From NCBI RefSeq assembly GCF_051535235.1, contig NZ_JBPPLZ010000002.1:372001-436000 (forward strand): DNA of 64,000 bases, read 5' to 3'. The position numbers were made by a program, and so were the translations under genes. This DNA is from Nitrobacter sp051535235 (GTDB lineage Bacteria; Pseudomonadota; Alphaproteobacteria; Rhizobiales; Xanthobacteraceae). The notes under the pieces are model-generated. The model was not told the DNA's origin and did no database searches. It worked only from the letters and a program-made list of their open reading frames with translations. Of the stretch, positions 36,954 to 46,016 are shown one piece after another. Each line of letters starts with the position of its first letter. Positions within the stretch are counted from its first letter, which is position 1.

Positions 36954-38261
36954 ATGTCAAAGACCTTTGAGCAGCTCGTTCCCGCCCCCAAGGGCCGTTT
37001 CGAGGGAATCAGCCGTCCGTACACCCCTGAGGAGGTCGAGCGGCTGCGCGGCTCGGTGGAGATCAAGTACACGCTCGCAGAAAAAGGCGCGAACCGGCTG
37101 TGGAAGCAACTCAACGAGATGCCCTATGTGAACTCGCTCGGCGCCGTCACCGGCAACCAGGCGATGCAGCAGGCGCGCGCCGGCCTGCCCGCGATCTATC
37201 TCTCAGGCTGGCAGGTCGCCGCGGACGCCAATACTGCGGGCACGATGTATCCTGACCAGAGCCTTTATCCGGCCAATGCAGGGCCTGAGCTTTGTCGCCG
37301 TATCAACCGCACCTTCCAGCGCGCCGACCAGATCGAGCACGCCGAAAGCGGTGCCAAGATCGACTGGTTCGTGCCCATCGTGGCCGATGCGGAAGCCGGC
37401 TTCGGCGGACCGCTCAACTCCTTCGAGATCATGAAAGCATATATCGAGGCAGGCGCGGCCGGCGTCCATTTCGAGGACCAGCTCGCATCGGAAAAGAAGT
37501 GCGGCCACATGGGCGGCAAGGTGCTGATCCCGACCGCCGCGCATGAGCGCAACCTGATCGCCGCGCGGCTCGCCGCCGACGTCTGCGGCGTGCCGACTTT
37601 CGTGCTGGCGCGCACCGACGCCGAAAGCGCCAAGCTCATCACCTCGGACATCGACGAGCGCGACCACGAGTTCATCACCGGCGAACGCACGGCGGAAGGC
37701 TTCTATCGCCTCAAGCCCGGCAGCGGTCTCGATCACTGCATCAAGCGCGGGCTGTCGTTTGCGAAGTACGCTGATCTTCTGTGGTGGGAGACTTCCAAGC
37801 CCGACCTCGACGGCGCGCGCAAGTTCGCCGAAGCCGTGAAGAAGGTCTATCCGAACAAGCTGCTGGCCTATAACTGCTCGCCCTCGTTCAACTGGGAAGC
37901 CAATCTGGACAAGGACACCATCGCGCAGTTCCAGAAGGAGATCGCCGCGATGGGCTACAAATTCCAGTTTGTCACGCTGGCGGGCTTCCACTCGCTCAAC
38001 CACGGCATGTTCGAACTGGCGCGTGGCTACAAGGCCGAAGGCATGGCGGCCTATTCCCGTTTGCAGCAGGCCGAGTTCGCCTCGGAGCAGTTCGGCTATT
38101 CGGCGACGCGCCATCAGCGCGAGGTCGGCACCGGCTACTTCGATCTGGTCTCGACCACGATCAGCGGCGGTCAGTCGTCGACGACCGCGCTTCACGACTC
38201 CACCGAAGCCGCGCAGTTCAAATCGCAGGGTTCGGATATCAGGGCTCAGGCGGCCGAATAA
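36954..38261 (+). CDS. aceA: Isocitrate lyase
   Basis: The 435-residue enzyme cleaves isocitrate to glyoxylate and succinate, which allows growth on acetate and fatty acids. The catalytic loop is KKCGHMGGK (Cys183, His185). WQVAADANTAG, VPIVADAEAGFGG and YNCSPSFNW are also present. Two adjacent ATG codons exist. The second gives 6 nt spacing from GGAG and is chosen. The DUF4170 gene follows 12 bp later. Malate synthase is not in this window. Confidence 0.95.
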   Translation: MSKTFEQLVPAPKGRFEGISRPYTPEEVERLRGSVEIKYTLAEKGANRLWKQLNEMPYVNSLGAVTGNQAMQQARAGLPAIYLSGWQVAADANTAGTMYPDQSLYPANAGPELCRRINRTFQRADQIEHAESGAKIDWFVPIVADAEAGFGGPLNSFEIMKAYIEAGAAGVHFEDQLASEKKCGHMGGKVLIPTAAHERNLIAARLAADVCGVPTFVLARTDAESAKLITSDIDERDHEFITGERTAEGFYRLKPGSGLDHCIKRGLSFAKYADLLWWETSKPDLDGARKFAEAVKKVYPNKLLAYNCSPSFNWEANLDKDTIAQFQKEIAAMGYKFQFVTLAGFHSLNHGMFELARGYKAEGMAAYSRLQQAEFASEQFGYSATRHQREVGTGYFDLVSTTISGGQSSTTALHDSTEAAQFKSQGSDIRAQAAE

Positions 38262-38273
38262 GAGGAGGCTTTC

Positions 38274-38480
38274 ATGACTGGCAGCAATTTCTGGGTGATC
38301 GGCGGCGAGTTCGGTTCGATGAATTTCCACAAGCTCGTGGAAGGCTCGGCGCAGGTCCAGGGTCCGTTCAAGACGAGGAAGGAAGCCGAGGACGCCTGGC
38401 GGGTGGTGTCGGAAGAAAACCGTCACCGCGCCGGCGTGCGCTTCTCCATCGTGGAAGAGCCCAATCGCATGGCGAGCTGA
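38274..38480 (+). CDS. DUF4170 family small protein
   Basis: The 68-residue protein begins MTGSNFWVIGGEFGSMNFHK and continues GPFKTRKEAEDAWRVVSEEN, matching DUF4170. It is cytosolic with no membrane segment. AAGAGGAGG lies 5 nt before the ATG. It follows aceA closely and ends at an intrinsic terminator, so it is likely co-transcribed. Its function is unknown. Confidence 0.9.
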   Translation: MTGSNFWVIGGEFGSMNFHKLVEGSAQVQGPFKTRKEAEDAWRVVSEENRHRAGVRFSIVEEPNRMAS

Positions 38481-38515
38481 CGCGCCAATCTTCACGTAGA
38501 AACGTCCAGGGAAGC

Positions 38516-38559
38516 GGACGGCCCTGCCCGGGCAACCGGGGCGGGGCCGTTCGTTTTTT
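38516..38559 (+). terminator. Intrinsic terminator of the aceA operon
   Basis: A long GC stem (ACGGCCCTGCCC pairing with GGGGCGGGGCCGT) is followed by six T residues. It lies about 36 bp after the DUF4170 gene. Confidence 0.85.
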
Positions 38560-38704
38560 GGCAGCGATGTGCCAGGCGGATCGCCGGTTTCGTTGGCTAT
38601 AAGCCTTTGATCTTCAATGGCCTTTGCGGAAAACGCTGTTGCTGCTAGGTTGCATGGTTACCGGCGGGTTAATGGCGGCCGGGTTCTGCGGGAGAGGCGA
38701 CTGA

Positions 38705-39265
38705 ATGTCGGACGCACCGGGCAAGGGAACGGGGGCGGCGGAAACCGTCAAGCCCACGCGGCTGCGCGATGCGCTGCGCCGGGCTCGGATCGAGGCTGCT
38801 GATCGCACCGGCGTCGTCGTCGACCTGCGCGATGCGGAAGAGGCGCGGCTCGAGATCCTGAATGAGGCACTCGATCCGCTGTTTGCGGAGGTGCCCGACC
38901 AGATTGATCTGTTCGAGCGCGGCATCAGTCACGGTGACACGCCACGGCTGTGGATCGACGTGGTGGCGCATGTCCTGATGGGCCGCGACAAGCGCATGTA
39001 CCGTTTCGTCCAGGATACCCGTCATGGCCGGATCGTGCTCGCGGAATCCCACGACGTGGCCGCGGTCGCGGACGCCGTCACCGATTATGTCGCCCGCCGC
39101 ATGATCGAGCGCGAGCGTGCGCTGGCGGCGACATCGACGACGCCGCAGCAAGTTGAGGCGCAAGAACCGCGCCGCAGCCGCTTCTGGGCGTTCGCATTCG
39201 GATTCATCGCCGGCATTGTCGCATTGTTCGGGCTCGCGCTCGTCGCGGCGCTCAGGAGCCCATAA
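38705..39265 (+). CDS. Hypothetical protein with C-terminal membrane anchor
   Basis: The 186-residue protein has a charged N-terminal region (RDALRRARIEAADRTGVVVD), a central domain with DVVAHVLMGRDKRMYRFVQD, a Thr/Gln-rich linker and a C-terminal membrane segment (FAFGFIAGIVALFGLALVA). It is probably attached to the inner membrane with the bulk in the cytoplasm. I do not recognise the family. GGAGA sits upstream of the ATG. Confidence 0.75.
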   Translation: MSDAPGKGTGAAETVKPTRLRDALRRARIEAADRTGVVVDLRDAEEARLEILNEALDPLFAEVPDQIDLFERGISHGDTPRLWIDVVAHVLMGRDKRMYRFVQDTRHGRIVLAESHDVAAVADAVTDYVARRMIERERALAATSTTPQQVEAQEPRRSRFWAFAFGFIAGIVALFGLALVAALRSP

Positions 39266-39293
39266 CGCGCGGCGGCCTTGATCGTGGCGTGGT

Positions 39294-40448
39294 TCACTTC
39301 CCCGCCGGCGAGACCCGCAGGATACGCCCGTCCGCATTATCGGTCAAAAGCCACAACGCCCCGTCCGGGCCCTGCCTGACATCGCGGATGCGCTCGTTGA
39401 GATTTTGCAGGAGCCGCTCCTCGGCGGTGACGGCATTGCCATTGAGCGAAAGCCGCACCAGCATCTTGCCCGCCAGCGCGCCGGTGAACAGGCTGCCTTG
39501 CCATCCCGGAAACAGCGTTCCGGTATAGAACGCCATGCCGGAAGGCGCGATCGACGGCACCCAGTATTTGATCGGCTGCTCCATGCCGGGCTTCGATGTG
39601 CTCTCATGGATCTTCGCGCCGTTGTAATCGATGCCGTAGCCGATCACCGGCCAGCCATAGTTCTTGCCTTTGCCGATGATGTTGACCTCGTCGCCGCCGC
39701 GCGGGCCATGCTCTATCTCCCAGAGATCGCCGGTCGCGGGATTGAACGCGAGGCCTTGTCCGTTGCGGTGGCCGTAGCTCCAGATTTCCGGACGCGCGCT
39801 GTCATGGCCGACGAACGGATTGTCCCGCGGCACCGAGCCGTCGGGTGCGATCCGGACCAGCTTGCCGTTGTCGACGCGAAGGTTCTGCGCCTCGTCACGC
39901 GGGCCGAAATGGTCGCCGAGCGTGACGTAAAGATCGCCGTCGCGCGCGCCTTGCGCAATACGGCAGCCATGATTGGCCTGGCCGCCGGGGCCGACCTGCG
40001 TGAAGATCACCTTCACCTGATCGAGCGCGGTGGCATCCTCATTAAGCCGCGCCCGGGCGACGGAGGCATTGCCGCCGCTATCGGCGGAGTAACAGATATA
40101 GAGCGTGCGATTGTCCGCAAAGTCGCGGTCGAGCGCGACGTCGAGCAGGCCCGCCTGGCCCCTGACATAGGGCTTCGGCACGCCCTTCAGGGGTGACGAC
40201 AATACGCCATCGGGAGTGACGATGCGGATGCGCCCCGGACGTTCGGTCACCAGCATCCGTCCGTCCGGCAGGAAGGCGAGAGCCCAGGGATTGACCAGGC
40301 CGCTGGCGATGGTTTGCACCTGAAGCTGCCCGGCCGACGATTTGAATGCCGTGCTTTCGGCGCGCACGCCGGCGGCGTTCCCGAACAGAGCGGTCAGCAC
40401 GATGGCTGCACTTAGCACGACCGTAGCCCACGCGTTGGATGCTCTCAT
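39294..40448 (-). CDS. PQQ-dependent soluble aldose sugar dehydrogenase family protein
   Basis: This 384-residue periplasmic beta-propeller enzyme oxidises aldose sugars in related bacteria. A signal peptide (about residues 1-27) is followed by propeller motifs SGLVNPWALAFLPDGRMLVT, then GQANHGCRIAQG and WSYGHRNGQGLAFNPATGDL. The ATG at 40448 is chosen for its position before the signal peptide. A TTG at 40487 is possible. PQQ biosynthesis genes are not in view. Confidence 0.88.
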   Translation of the reverse strand: MRASNAWATVVLSAAIVLTALFGNAAGVRAESTAFKSSAGQLQVQTIASGLVNPWALAFLPDGRMLVTERPGRIRIVTPDGVLSSPLKGVPKPYVRGQAGLLDVALDRDFADNRTLYICYSADSGGNASVARARLNEDATALDQVKVIFTQVGPGGQANHGCRIAQGARDGDLYVTLGDHFGPRDEAQNLRVDNGKLVRIAPDGSVPRDNPFVGHDSARPEIWSYGHRNGQGLAFNPATGDLWEIEHGPRGGDEVNIIGKGKNYGWPVIGYGIDYNGAKIHESTSKPGMEQPIKYWVPSIAPSGMAFYTGTLFPGWQGSLFTGALAGKMLVRLSLNGNAVTAEERLLQNLNERIRDVRQGPDGALWLLTDNADGRILRVSPAGK

Positions 40449-40541
40449 CGAATCGTCCCGTCGTCGAGCGGATAATCCCGACGACAAACGCCGGTGACCG
40501 CAAAAAGATCACGAGGCGCGATCCGCGAAAACCCGATCGGT

Positions 40542-40688
40542 TCAGGCGGGGATCGGCACAGTCATCGAGACCTTGATCGATATCATCGCGAAGGCCAGGC
40601 AAAGGCAAATAGCGGCGGCCGCAATCGCCAGCGACGCGGCGACCGCCTTGGTCAGGCGCGGGGAGGCGAGGCGTGTGATGGGTGCCAC
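40542..40688 (-). CDS. Possible small membrane protein, 48 aa (GTG start)
   Basis: A minus-strand frame from GTG gives a basic N-terminus (RLASPRLTKA) and one hydrophobic segment (AVAASLAIAAAICLCLAFAM). It lies just upstream of the sugar dehydrogenase gene in the same direction. The ribosome binding site is weak. The hydrophobic pattern is the only support. Confidence 0.3.
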   Translation of the reverse strand: MAPITRLASPRLTKAVAASLAIAAAAICLCLAFAMISIKVSMTVPIPA

Positions 40689-40842
40689 AAACCCACTACT
40701 CGTGCTCTGCGATCGCATCGTTCATCAATCCTTCGAGGACGAATCACTCGCAATGCGCGAGTCTTTCACCTTGCGCGGGCAGGATTGGGGCAGCGGCGGC
40801 ATGAAAGATGTCCAAAGCAAGGCTAGCGCCGGCTGAACGCGA

Positions 40843-41496
40843 TCAGGTGCTGGCGGCGATGCCGGCCGTCGCATTCCCCGACGGGGCGGCGCGCCCGTCC
40901 ATGCCCGCAAAGCCGGGCTGCTGTTCGATCCGTCGCAGCCAGGTGCGGATCGAAGGAAACGCGGTGAGGTCGAAGTCGCACTTGTCGGCGACATGGGTGT
41001 AGGCATAAAGCGCGATGTCGGCGATGGTGAGTTGCTCGGCGGCGAAGAAGTCGTGGGTTCTCAGATGATTCTCCATGACCTGAAGCGCCGCATAGCCGCG
41101 CTCCATCCAGTCATCCAGCGCATGGGTTTGCAGATCGCGGCCGCCCTTCACCAGCGAGAGCCAGAAATAGGCGGCGCCGATATTGGGCTCCAGCGCGTGC
41201 TGTTCGAAGAACATCCACTGCAGCGCTTCGGCTCGCTCGATCGGGGAGTCCGGAGCCAGCGCGGTTCCGAGCGCGACATACCACAGGATCGCATTGGACT
41301 CCGCCAGGTAGCGTCCTTCCTCCACCTCCAGCAAGGGCACCTGTCCGCTCGGATTCTTCGCGAGAAAATCCGGCGTGCGGCTTTCGCCGCGCAGGATATC
41401 GACCTCGACGGCCTGATAGGGCGCGCCAAGCAAGGACAGCGCAAGGCGAACCTTGTAGCTGTTTCCCGAGCGTTGCATCGAATAGAGCTTATACAT
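40843..41496 (-). CDS. Glutathione S-transferase family protein
   Basis: The 217-residue protein begins MYKLYSMQRSGNSYKVRLAL and has the thioredoxin-fold half with PSGQVPLLEVEEG and ESNAILWYVA. The helical C-terminal domain contains LTIADIALYAYTHVADKCDF. The likely glutathione contact Ser is in MQRSGNSYK. Conjugation of electrophiles is the usual role. The start follows the conserved fold. There is little Shine-Dalgarno support. Confidence 0.9.
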   Translation of the reverse strand: MYKLYSMQRSGNSYKVRLALSLLGAPYQAVEVDILRGESRTPDFLAKNPSGQVPLLEVEEGRYLAESNAILWYVALGTALAPDSPIERAEALQWMFFEQHALEPNIGAAYFWLSLVKGGRDLQTHALDDWMERGYAALQVMENHLRTHDFFAAEQLTIADIALYAYTHVADKCDFDLTAFPSIRTWLRRIEQQPGFAGMDGRAAPSGNATAGIAAST

Positions 41497-41657
41497 GCGG
41501 GGAATGGCTGGATCCGTTCGGGCCGAAGAAGCGGGCTGGTTCTGCACGGGTAAACAATGATGCGGCCGGCGGCGCATCGCAAGGGCTGGAACGGTCTGAT
41601 CGTTCAACACATGCGAAAAGCCCGATAGCTGCTGCCGCCGCGCGTTTCAGGAGAAAA

Positions 41658-42953
41658 TCATGTCGGCAAACCGCGCGGATCGATATCACATGCGCGCGAG
41701 TTCGCGGTTCCGGAGCGCTGATCCTGGCGGTCGCGCCACGCGCGACGGAGCGTGAGCGCATAGAGCGCAAGCAGAGCGATCGCGCCGAGCGGTATGCCCG
41801 TCGCACCGGCCACGGTGCGGGCAAGCAGCGGCGACGCCCATGCCGCCGCCAGCACATTGATTTCGAAATCCCGGAAGCCGCCGGCGAACCCGAGAGTCGT
41901 CATGAATGCGATCGCCGGCGCGAGGATCGTCAGGTCGTAGTCGAGCGTGTGCGGCGAAGCCAGAAGAGCGGCGATGATCAGGATCGCGGCCTTGAGATTG
42001 TTGTCGTAACGGCCGCGCCAGATCCATGCGACGCCGCAGATCGTTGCGGCCGATGTCAGGCCCTGGGCGATATAGGCGAGAGATAAGCCGCCGCCCCACA
42101 TCCGTATCGCGGCGAACACGCTCTGCAGTTTCTCGAACCCGACGCTGCCTTGTTCCAGCAACAGCCGGCGCGACACATCGGTCGATGCGAGAAAGGCGAA
42201 CCACACATCGGTGCCGAATGCGAGCGAAGCGATCAACGCAAGCACGATCACCGCGAGCGTCGCCGCGGCAACGGTTCGCCAATGGCCGGACACGATCAGC
42301 GCGACCGGAATCACCAGCGCGAATTGCGGCTTGTAGGCGAGACAGCCGAACAGCAGGCCGGAGAGCAGCGGCCGTGTCGGCAAGGTGAGCAATGCCGCGC
42401 CGAACAAGCCGGCGGTGAGCAGGCCGTTCTGACCGTGGCCGACATTGATGAAAATGGCCGGAAAGGCGAGCGCGGGAAAGATCCAGATGGCGGCCGGATC
42501 GCCGCGCGCCTGCCGCAGGGGCCGGAGAATCGCGGCGATCACGCCGAGATAAAAGGCGAATGTCGCCGCCTGCCACACCGCGAGCGCGATCGGATAGGGC
42601 ATCAGCGCCAGCGGCGCTGCGAGCAGGAGAAAGAGCGGCGGATAGAACCAGGCGTAATAGGGTACGCCGGCGCCGAAGATCTGCTGCTCGCGCGCGTAAT
42701 GCGCAGCCATGTCGTAGACCTCGACCGCACGCCCTTCGAGTGCGAGCGATCCGGCAGCGTAGAAGCTGGAGAAGTCGGTGCCGAGCGGTTTACCCTGGGG
42801 GTCGATCAGGCCATGGGACAGCGCGACCCATATCACCGCTGCGACCACGTAGAAACCGAGCAGCATGATGCTGTAGCCGCGGACGCGCTCGACCGTCAGC
42901 CACGCACCGGTCCGAAGGTTGTCCGTTAAGCCAGCTTGCCAGAAATAAGTCAT
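41658..42953 (-). CDS. DUF2029 family membrane glycosyltransferase-like protein
   Basis: This 431-residue polytopic protein has about ten membrane segments. The N-terminal periplasmic loop carries GTDFSSFYAAGSLALEG and YYAWFYPPLFLLLAAPLALM, the DUF2029 (GT87) pattern, in which an Asp near the first loop is the catalytic candidate. It probably uses polyprenyl-linked sugars in envelope glycan synthesis. The start at 42953 is inferred. A GTG at 43025 would add 24 residues. Confidence 0.85.
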   Translation of the reverse strand: MTYFWQAGLTDNLRTGAWLTVERVRGYSIMLLGFYVVAAVIWVALSHGLIDPQGKPLGTDFSSFYAAGSLALEGRAVEVYDMAAHYAREQQIFGAGVPYYAWFYPPLFLLLAAPLALMPYPIALAVWQAATFAFYLGVIAAILRPLRQARGDPAAIWIFPALAFPAIFINVGHGQNGLLTAGLFGAALLTLPTRPLLSGLLFGCLAYKPQFALVIPVALIVSGHWRTVAAATLAVIVLALIASLAFGTDVWFAFLASTDVSRRLLLEQGSVGFEKLQSVFAAIRMWGGGLSLAYIAQGLTSAATICGVAWIWRGRYDNNLKAAILIIAALLASPHTLDYDLTILAPAIAFMTTLGFAGGFRDFEINVLAAAWASPLLARTVAGATGIPLGAIALLALYALTLRRAWRDRQDQRSGTANSRACDIDPRGLPT

Positions 42954-43189
42954 TTCGCTGTTTAAATTTGCGAATATTTCGCAACGCTGCAGGGAAAATG
43001 CTGCGAGGACATGCGACGTCTGCACACTAGCCGCCGCGCTTTAATGTTTCCTGAAGCGGAAGAGACCAAAAAGTTATAGCCAATCTTCTTGCGGTGCAGC
43101 GGAACGCGATTTAGTGTGCATCGATCTCATCATGAAGATTTGTGACAGTCGCGGCGTTGCTGGATCACGGCGCCCGTATGGAGACGATG

Positions 43190-44392
43190 ATGCCTTTTCT
43201 CTCTGCTGCGCTCGATCGTGTGAAGCCGTCCGCGACCATCGCGGTCACGGATAAAGCGCGTCGGCTCAAGGCGGAGGGACGGAACGTCATTGGCCTCGGC
43301 GCGGGCGAGCCGGATTTCGATACGCCGGCCAATATCAAGCTGGCGGCGGTCCATGCGATCGAGGCCGGCAAGACCAAGTATACGGCGGTCGATGGCATCC
43401 CAGAGTTGAAGGAAGCGATATCAGCCAAATTCGAGCGCGAGAACGGCCTGACCTACAAGCCGAACCAGATCATCGTCGGCACCGGCGGCAAGCAGGTTCT
43501 CTACAACGCGCTGATGGCGACGATCAATCCGGGCGACGAGGTCATCATTCCCGCGCCGTACTGGGTCAGCTATCCCGAGATGGTGGCGCTGGCGGGCGGC
43601 GAATCCGTGCCCGTCATTTGCACGGCGGAATTCGGTTTCAAGCTGCAGGCCGACGCGCTGGAGCGGGCGATCACGCCGAGGACGAAGTGGATCATCCTCA
43701 ACTCGCCGTCGAATCCGACCGGCGCGGCCTATACGCGCGCCGAGTTGAAAGCCCTGACCGACGTGCTGGTGAAGCACCCGCAGGTCTGGGTGATGACCGA
43801 CGACATGTACGAGCATCTGGTCTATGACGACTTCGAATTCACCACGCCCGCGCAGGTCGAGCCGAAACTGTTCGACCGCACGCTGACGGTGAACGGCGTG
43901 TCGAAGGCCTACTGCATGACCGGCTGGCGGATCGGCTATGCCGGCGGCCCCGCGCAACTCATCAAGGCGATGGCGACGATCCAGTCGCAGTCGACCTCGA
44001 ACCCGTCGTCGATCTCACAGTGGGCGGCGGTCGAGGCGCTGAACGGGCCGCAGGAGTTCATCGGTGCGAACAACAAGGTGTTCAAGGAGCGCCGCGACCT
44101 CGTGGTGGCGATGCTGAACCAGGCCAAGGGCATCGATTGTCCGCGGCCGGAAGGCGCGTTCTACGTCTATCCCTCCTGCGCCGGAACCATCGGCAAGACC
44201 ACGCCGTCGGGCAAAAAGCTCGAGACCGACGTGGATTTTGTCACCGAACTGCTGGAGGCCGAAGGTGTTGCAGTGGTGCAGGGCTCGGCCTTCGGTCTAG
44301 GCCCGGCGTTCCGGATTTCCTATGCGACCAAAACCGCCGATCTCGAGGATGCCTGCAACCGCATCCAGCGTTTCTGCGGCAGCTTGCGCTGA
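43190..44392 (+). CDS. aatA: Aspartate aminotransferase, PLP fold type I
   Basis: The 400-residue enzyme interconverts aspartate and oxaloacetate with PLP. The PLP lysine is Lys239 in VNGVSKAYCMTGWRIGYAGG (listed only in part here). GLGAGEPDFDTP, SPSNPTGAAYT and the C-terminal GPAFRISYATK with the carboxylate-binding Arg are present. It is close to the bifunctional aspartate/prephenate branch. GGAG lies 6 nt before the chosen ATG. Upstream ATG codons at 43178 and 43187 and a GTG at 43142 are alternatives. Confidence 0.93.
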   Translation: MPFLSAALDRVKPSATIAVTDKARRLKAEGRNVIGLGAGEPDFDTPANIKLAAVHAIEAGKTKYTAVDGIPELKEAISAKFERENGLTYKPNQIIVGTGGKQVLYNALMATINPGDEVIIPAPYWVSYPEMVALAGGESVPVICTAEFGFKLQADALERAITPRTKWIILNSPSNPTGAAYTRAELKALTDVLVKHPQVWVMTDDMYEHLVYDDFEFTTPAQVEPKLFDRTLTVNGVSKAYCMTGWRIGYAGGPAQLIKAMATIQSQSTSNPSSISQWAAVEALNGPQEFIGANNKVFKERRDLVVAMLNQAKGIDCPRPEGAFYVYPSCAGTIGKTTPSGKKLETDVDFVTELLEAEGVAVVQGSAFGLGPAFRISYATKTADLEDACNRIQRFCGSLR

Positions 44393-44414
44393 CGGCTGCC
44401 TCCGTCGTCGCGTT

Positions 44415-44455
44415 ATCACATGTCGTCCCTGCGCAGGCAGGGAGCCATGTCCTCG
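44415..44455. repeat. Short palindromic repeat (CCCTGCGCAGGCAGGG type)
   Basis: CCCTGC and GCAGGG pair around a 4-nt loop after aatA. The reverse strand would encode LPACAG, the typical false-peptide mark of a widespread intergenic repeat. Confidence 0.6.
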
Positions 44456-44679
44456 TCACCATGTCTTTGTCACCGAGGTGAAGATGCGAGACTGTGTTGA
44501 GCCTCGCGCCATCTTGCAGATGTCGCGTAACTTCGCTGGCTCTGCTTTTCGGCCCTTCATTAAGTTTTAGCAACGTTGCCGGCATTTTGATGCCGCGATG
44601 TGGCAGCCGCCTTGTTTTGGACACGGCGGTTCCATCATGTTCCACCCACCTTTCCCAACTTCCCAGCGGAGATCAACTC

Positions 44680-45237
44680 ATGCGTTTCCCAAGACTTCTT
44701 GCCGTGGCCGCCGTGACGCTCGTGGCGTCGGTTGCGGGCGCCCATGCCCAACATCGTCAGGTTCAGGCCGGAATCCTCGAATGCGAGGGCGGTCAGAACG
44801 TGGGCTATGTGGTCGGCTCGACGACGGAATTGCAGTGCGTCTTTCGCAGTAACTCCGGCGCGCCGCTTGAACCCTATATCGCGCGGGTGCAGCGTTTCGG
44901 CCTCGACCTTGGCGTAACGTCGCAGACCGGGCTCGCATGGGTGGTCAATGCACCGAGCCACAGGCTCGGCCCCGGCGCATTGGCCGGTCACTTCGGCGGG
45001 GTCGGCGCCAACGCCACGGTCGGCGTCGGCATCGGCGCCAACCTGCTGGTCGGCGGATCCGACAACTCGATTTCGCTGCAGCCGCTGAGCCTGCAGGGCC
45101 AGACCGGCCTCAGTGCGGTGGCTGGCGTCGTGGACGTCGATCTGCGTCCGGCGGATATGCGTCCGACGCCTCGCTACAAGCGGCATCGGCATCACCATCG
45201 CCGTCATCATCACCATCACCATCGGCATCATAGCTGA
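44680..45237 (+). CDS. DUF992 exported protein with His-rich tail
   Basis: The 185-residue protein has a signal peptide (about 1-23, ending GAHAQ), then the DUF992 core with LECEGGQNVGYVVGSTTELQ, CVF, and a Gly-rich GVGANATVGVGIGANLLVGG repeat. Two cysteines could form a disulfide. The C-terminal tail contains 12 His in the last 17 residues with Arg, which could bind metal. A GGAG sequence is 9 nt upstream of the ATG. A second DUF992 gene follows. Its function is unknown. Confidence 0.9.
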   Translation: MRFPRLLAVAAVTLVASVAGAHAQHRQVQAGILECEGGQNVGYVVGSTTELQCVFRSNSGAPLEPYIARVQRFGLDLGVTSQTGLAWVVNAPSHRLGPGALAGHFGGVGANATVGVGIGANLLVGGSDNSISLQPLSLQGQTGLSAVAGVVDVDLRPADMRPTPRYKRHRHHHRRHHHHHHRHHS

Positions 45238-45258
45238 TCGGATCGGACGAAGACCCGA

Positions 45259-45288
45259 GAGAGGCCCGCGACAGCGGGCCTCTTTTTT
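45259..45288 (+). terminator. Intrinsic terminator between the two DUF992 genes
   Basis: GAGGCCCGC and GCGGGCCTC pair around GACA and run into six T residues, about 22 bp after the first DUF992 stop. Confidence 0.9.
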
Positions 45289-45400
45289 GATGTTCATGGC
45301 TGCAAGTTCGCGTCTGGCGAGAGGCGGGCCGCTGTGCAATAAAATGCGCACGCCATAAGTGTGGCGATCGGTGTCTGCATCACTTTCATCCGGAGTTTTC

Positions 45401-45883
45401 ATGCGCGGAATTCCAGTTCTGACGGGCGCTGCGGCGGCGGTCGTCATGTCGATCGCGGGCGCTCTTGCGCAGCAGCCCGCTGAGCGCGTCAAGGTCGGCG
45501 TTCTCGAATGCCGCGGCGCAGCCAGCGTCGGGTTTATCGTCGGTTCGGTGACCAATCTCGGCTGCGTGTTTCACATGGAGGGCCTGCCCGAAGATCGCTA
45601 TGTCGCGACGATCCGCAAAGTCGGCGTCGATCTCGGCATCACCCAGGAATCGGCGCTGGCCTGGGCCGTTTACGCGCCAGTGGCGCGGCTCGGCCCCGGC
45701 GATCTCTCCGGCGACTACGCGGGCGCGCAAGGCAGTGCCTCGATCGGCGTCGGACTTGGCGGCAACGTGCTGATCGGTGGCTCCGCCAACTCGATTGCCC
45801 TGCAACCGCTCAGCATACAGGGGCAGGTCGGCCTCAACATTGCGGCCGGTCTCGCCGCGCTGGAATTGCGTCCGGGGCGTTGA
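45401..45883 (+). CDS. Second DUF992 exported protein
   Basis: The 160-residue paralogue of the upstream gene has a signal peptide ending near GALAQ, then LECRGAASVGFIVGSVTNLG, CVF, and GVGLGGNVLIGGSANSIALQ. It lacks the His-rich tail. A GGAG sequence lies 6 nt before the ATG. A terminator separates it from the first copy, so it has its own promoter. The two genes are probably an old tandem duplication. Confidence 0.9.
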   Translation: MRGIPVLTGAAAAVVMSIAGALAQQPAERVKVGVLECRGAASVGFIVGSVTNLGCVFHMEGLPEDRYVATIRKVGVDLGITQESALAWAVYAPVARLGPGDLSGDYAGAQGSASIGVGLGGNVLIGGSANSIALQPLSIQGQVGLNIAAGLAALELRPGR

Positions 45884-46016
45884 CAACTTTTGGGGAGCCC
45901 GGATTTGCTCCCCGCAGCGATTGAAACCGCCATTTCCGCGCCTCACCTTGCCGCACGATGTTTTCCCGCTTGCCAAAACCGGAGCGCGGGAGGAGCATCA
46001 TCGTGCCGACCCAATC

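Noticed and set aside
44241..44645. A minus-strand frame with WLPACAG
   Set aside because: This peptide is a known by-product of a widespread intergenic repeat and the frame overlaps the end of aatA.
45180..45234. CAT/CAC-rich run that looks like a simple repeat
   Set aside because: It is in frame with a DUF992 gene and encodes its His-rich tail, so I treat it as coding.
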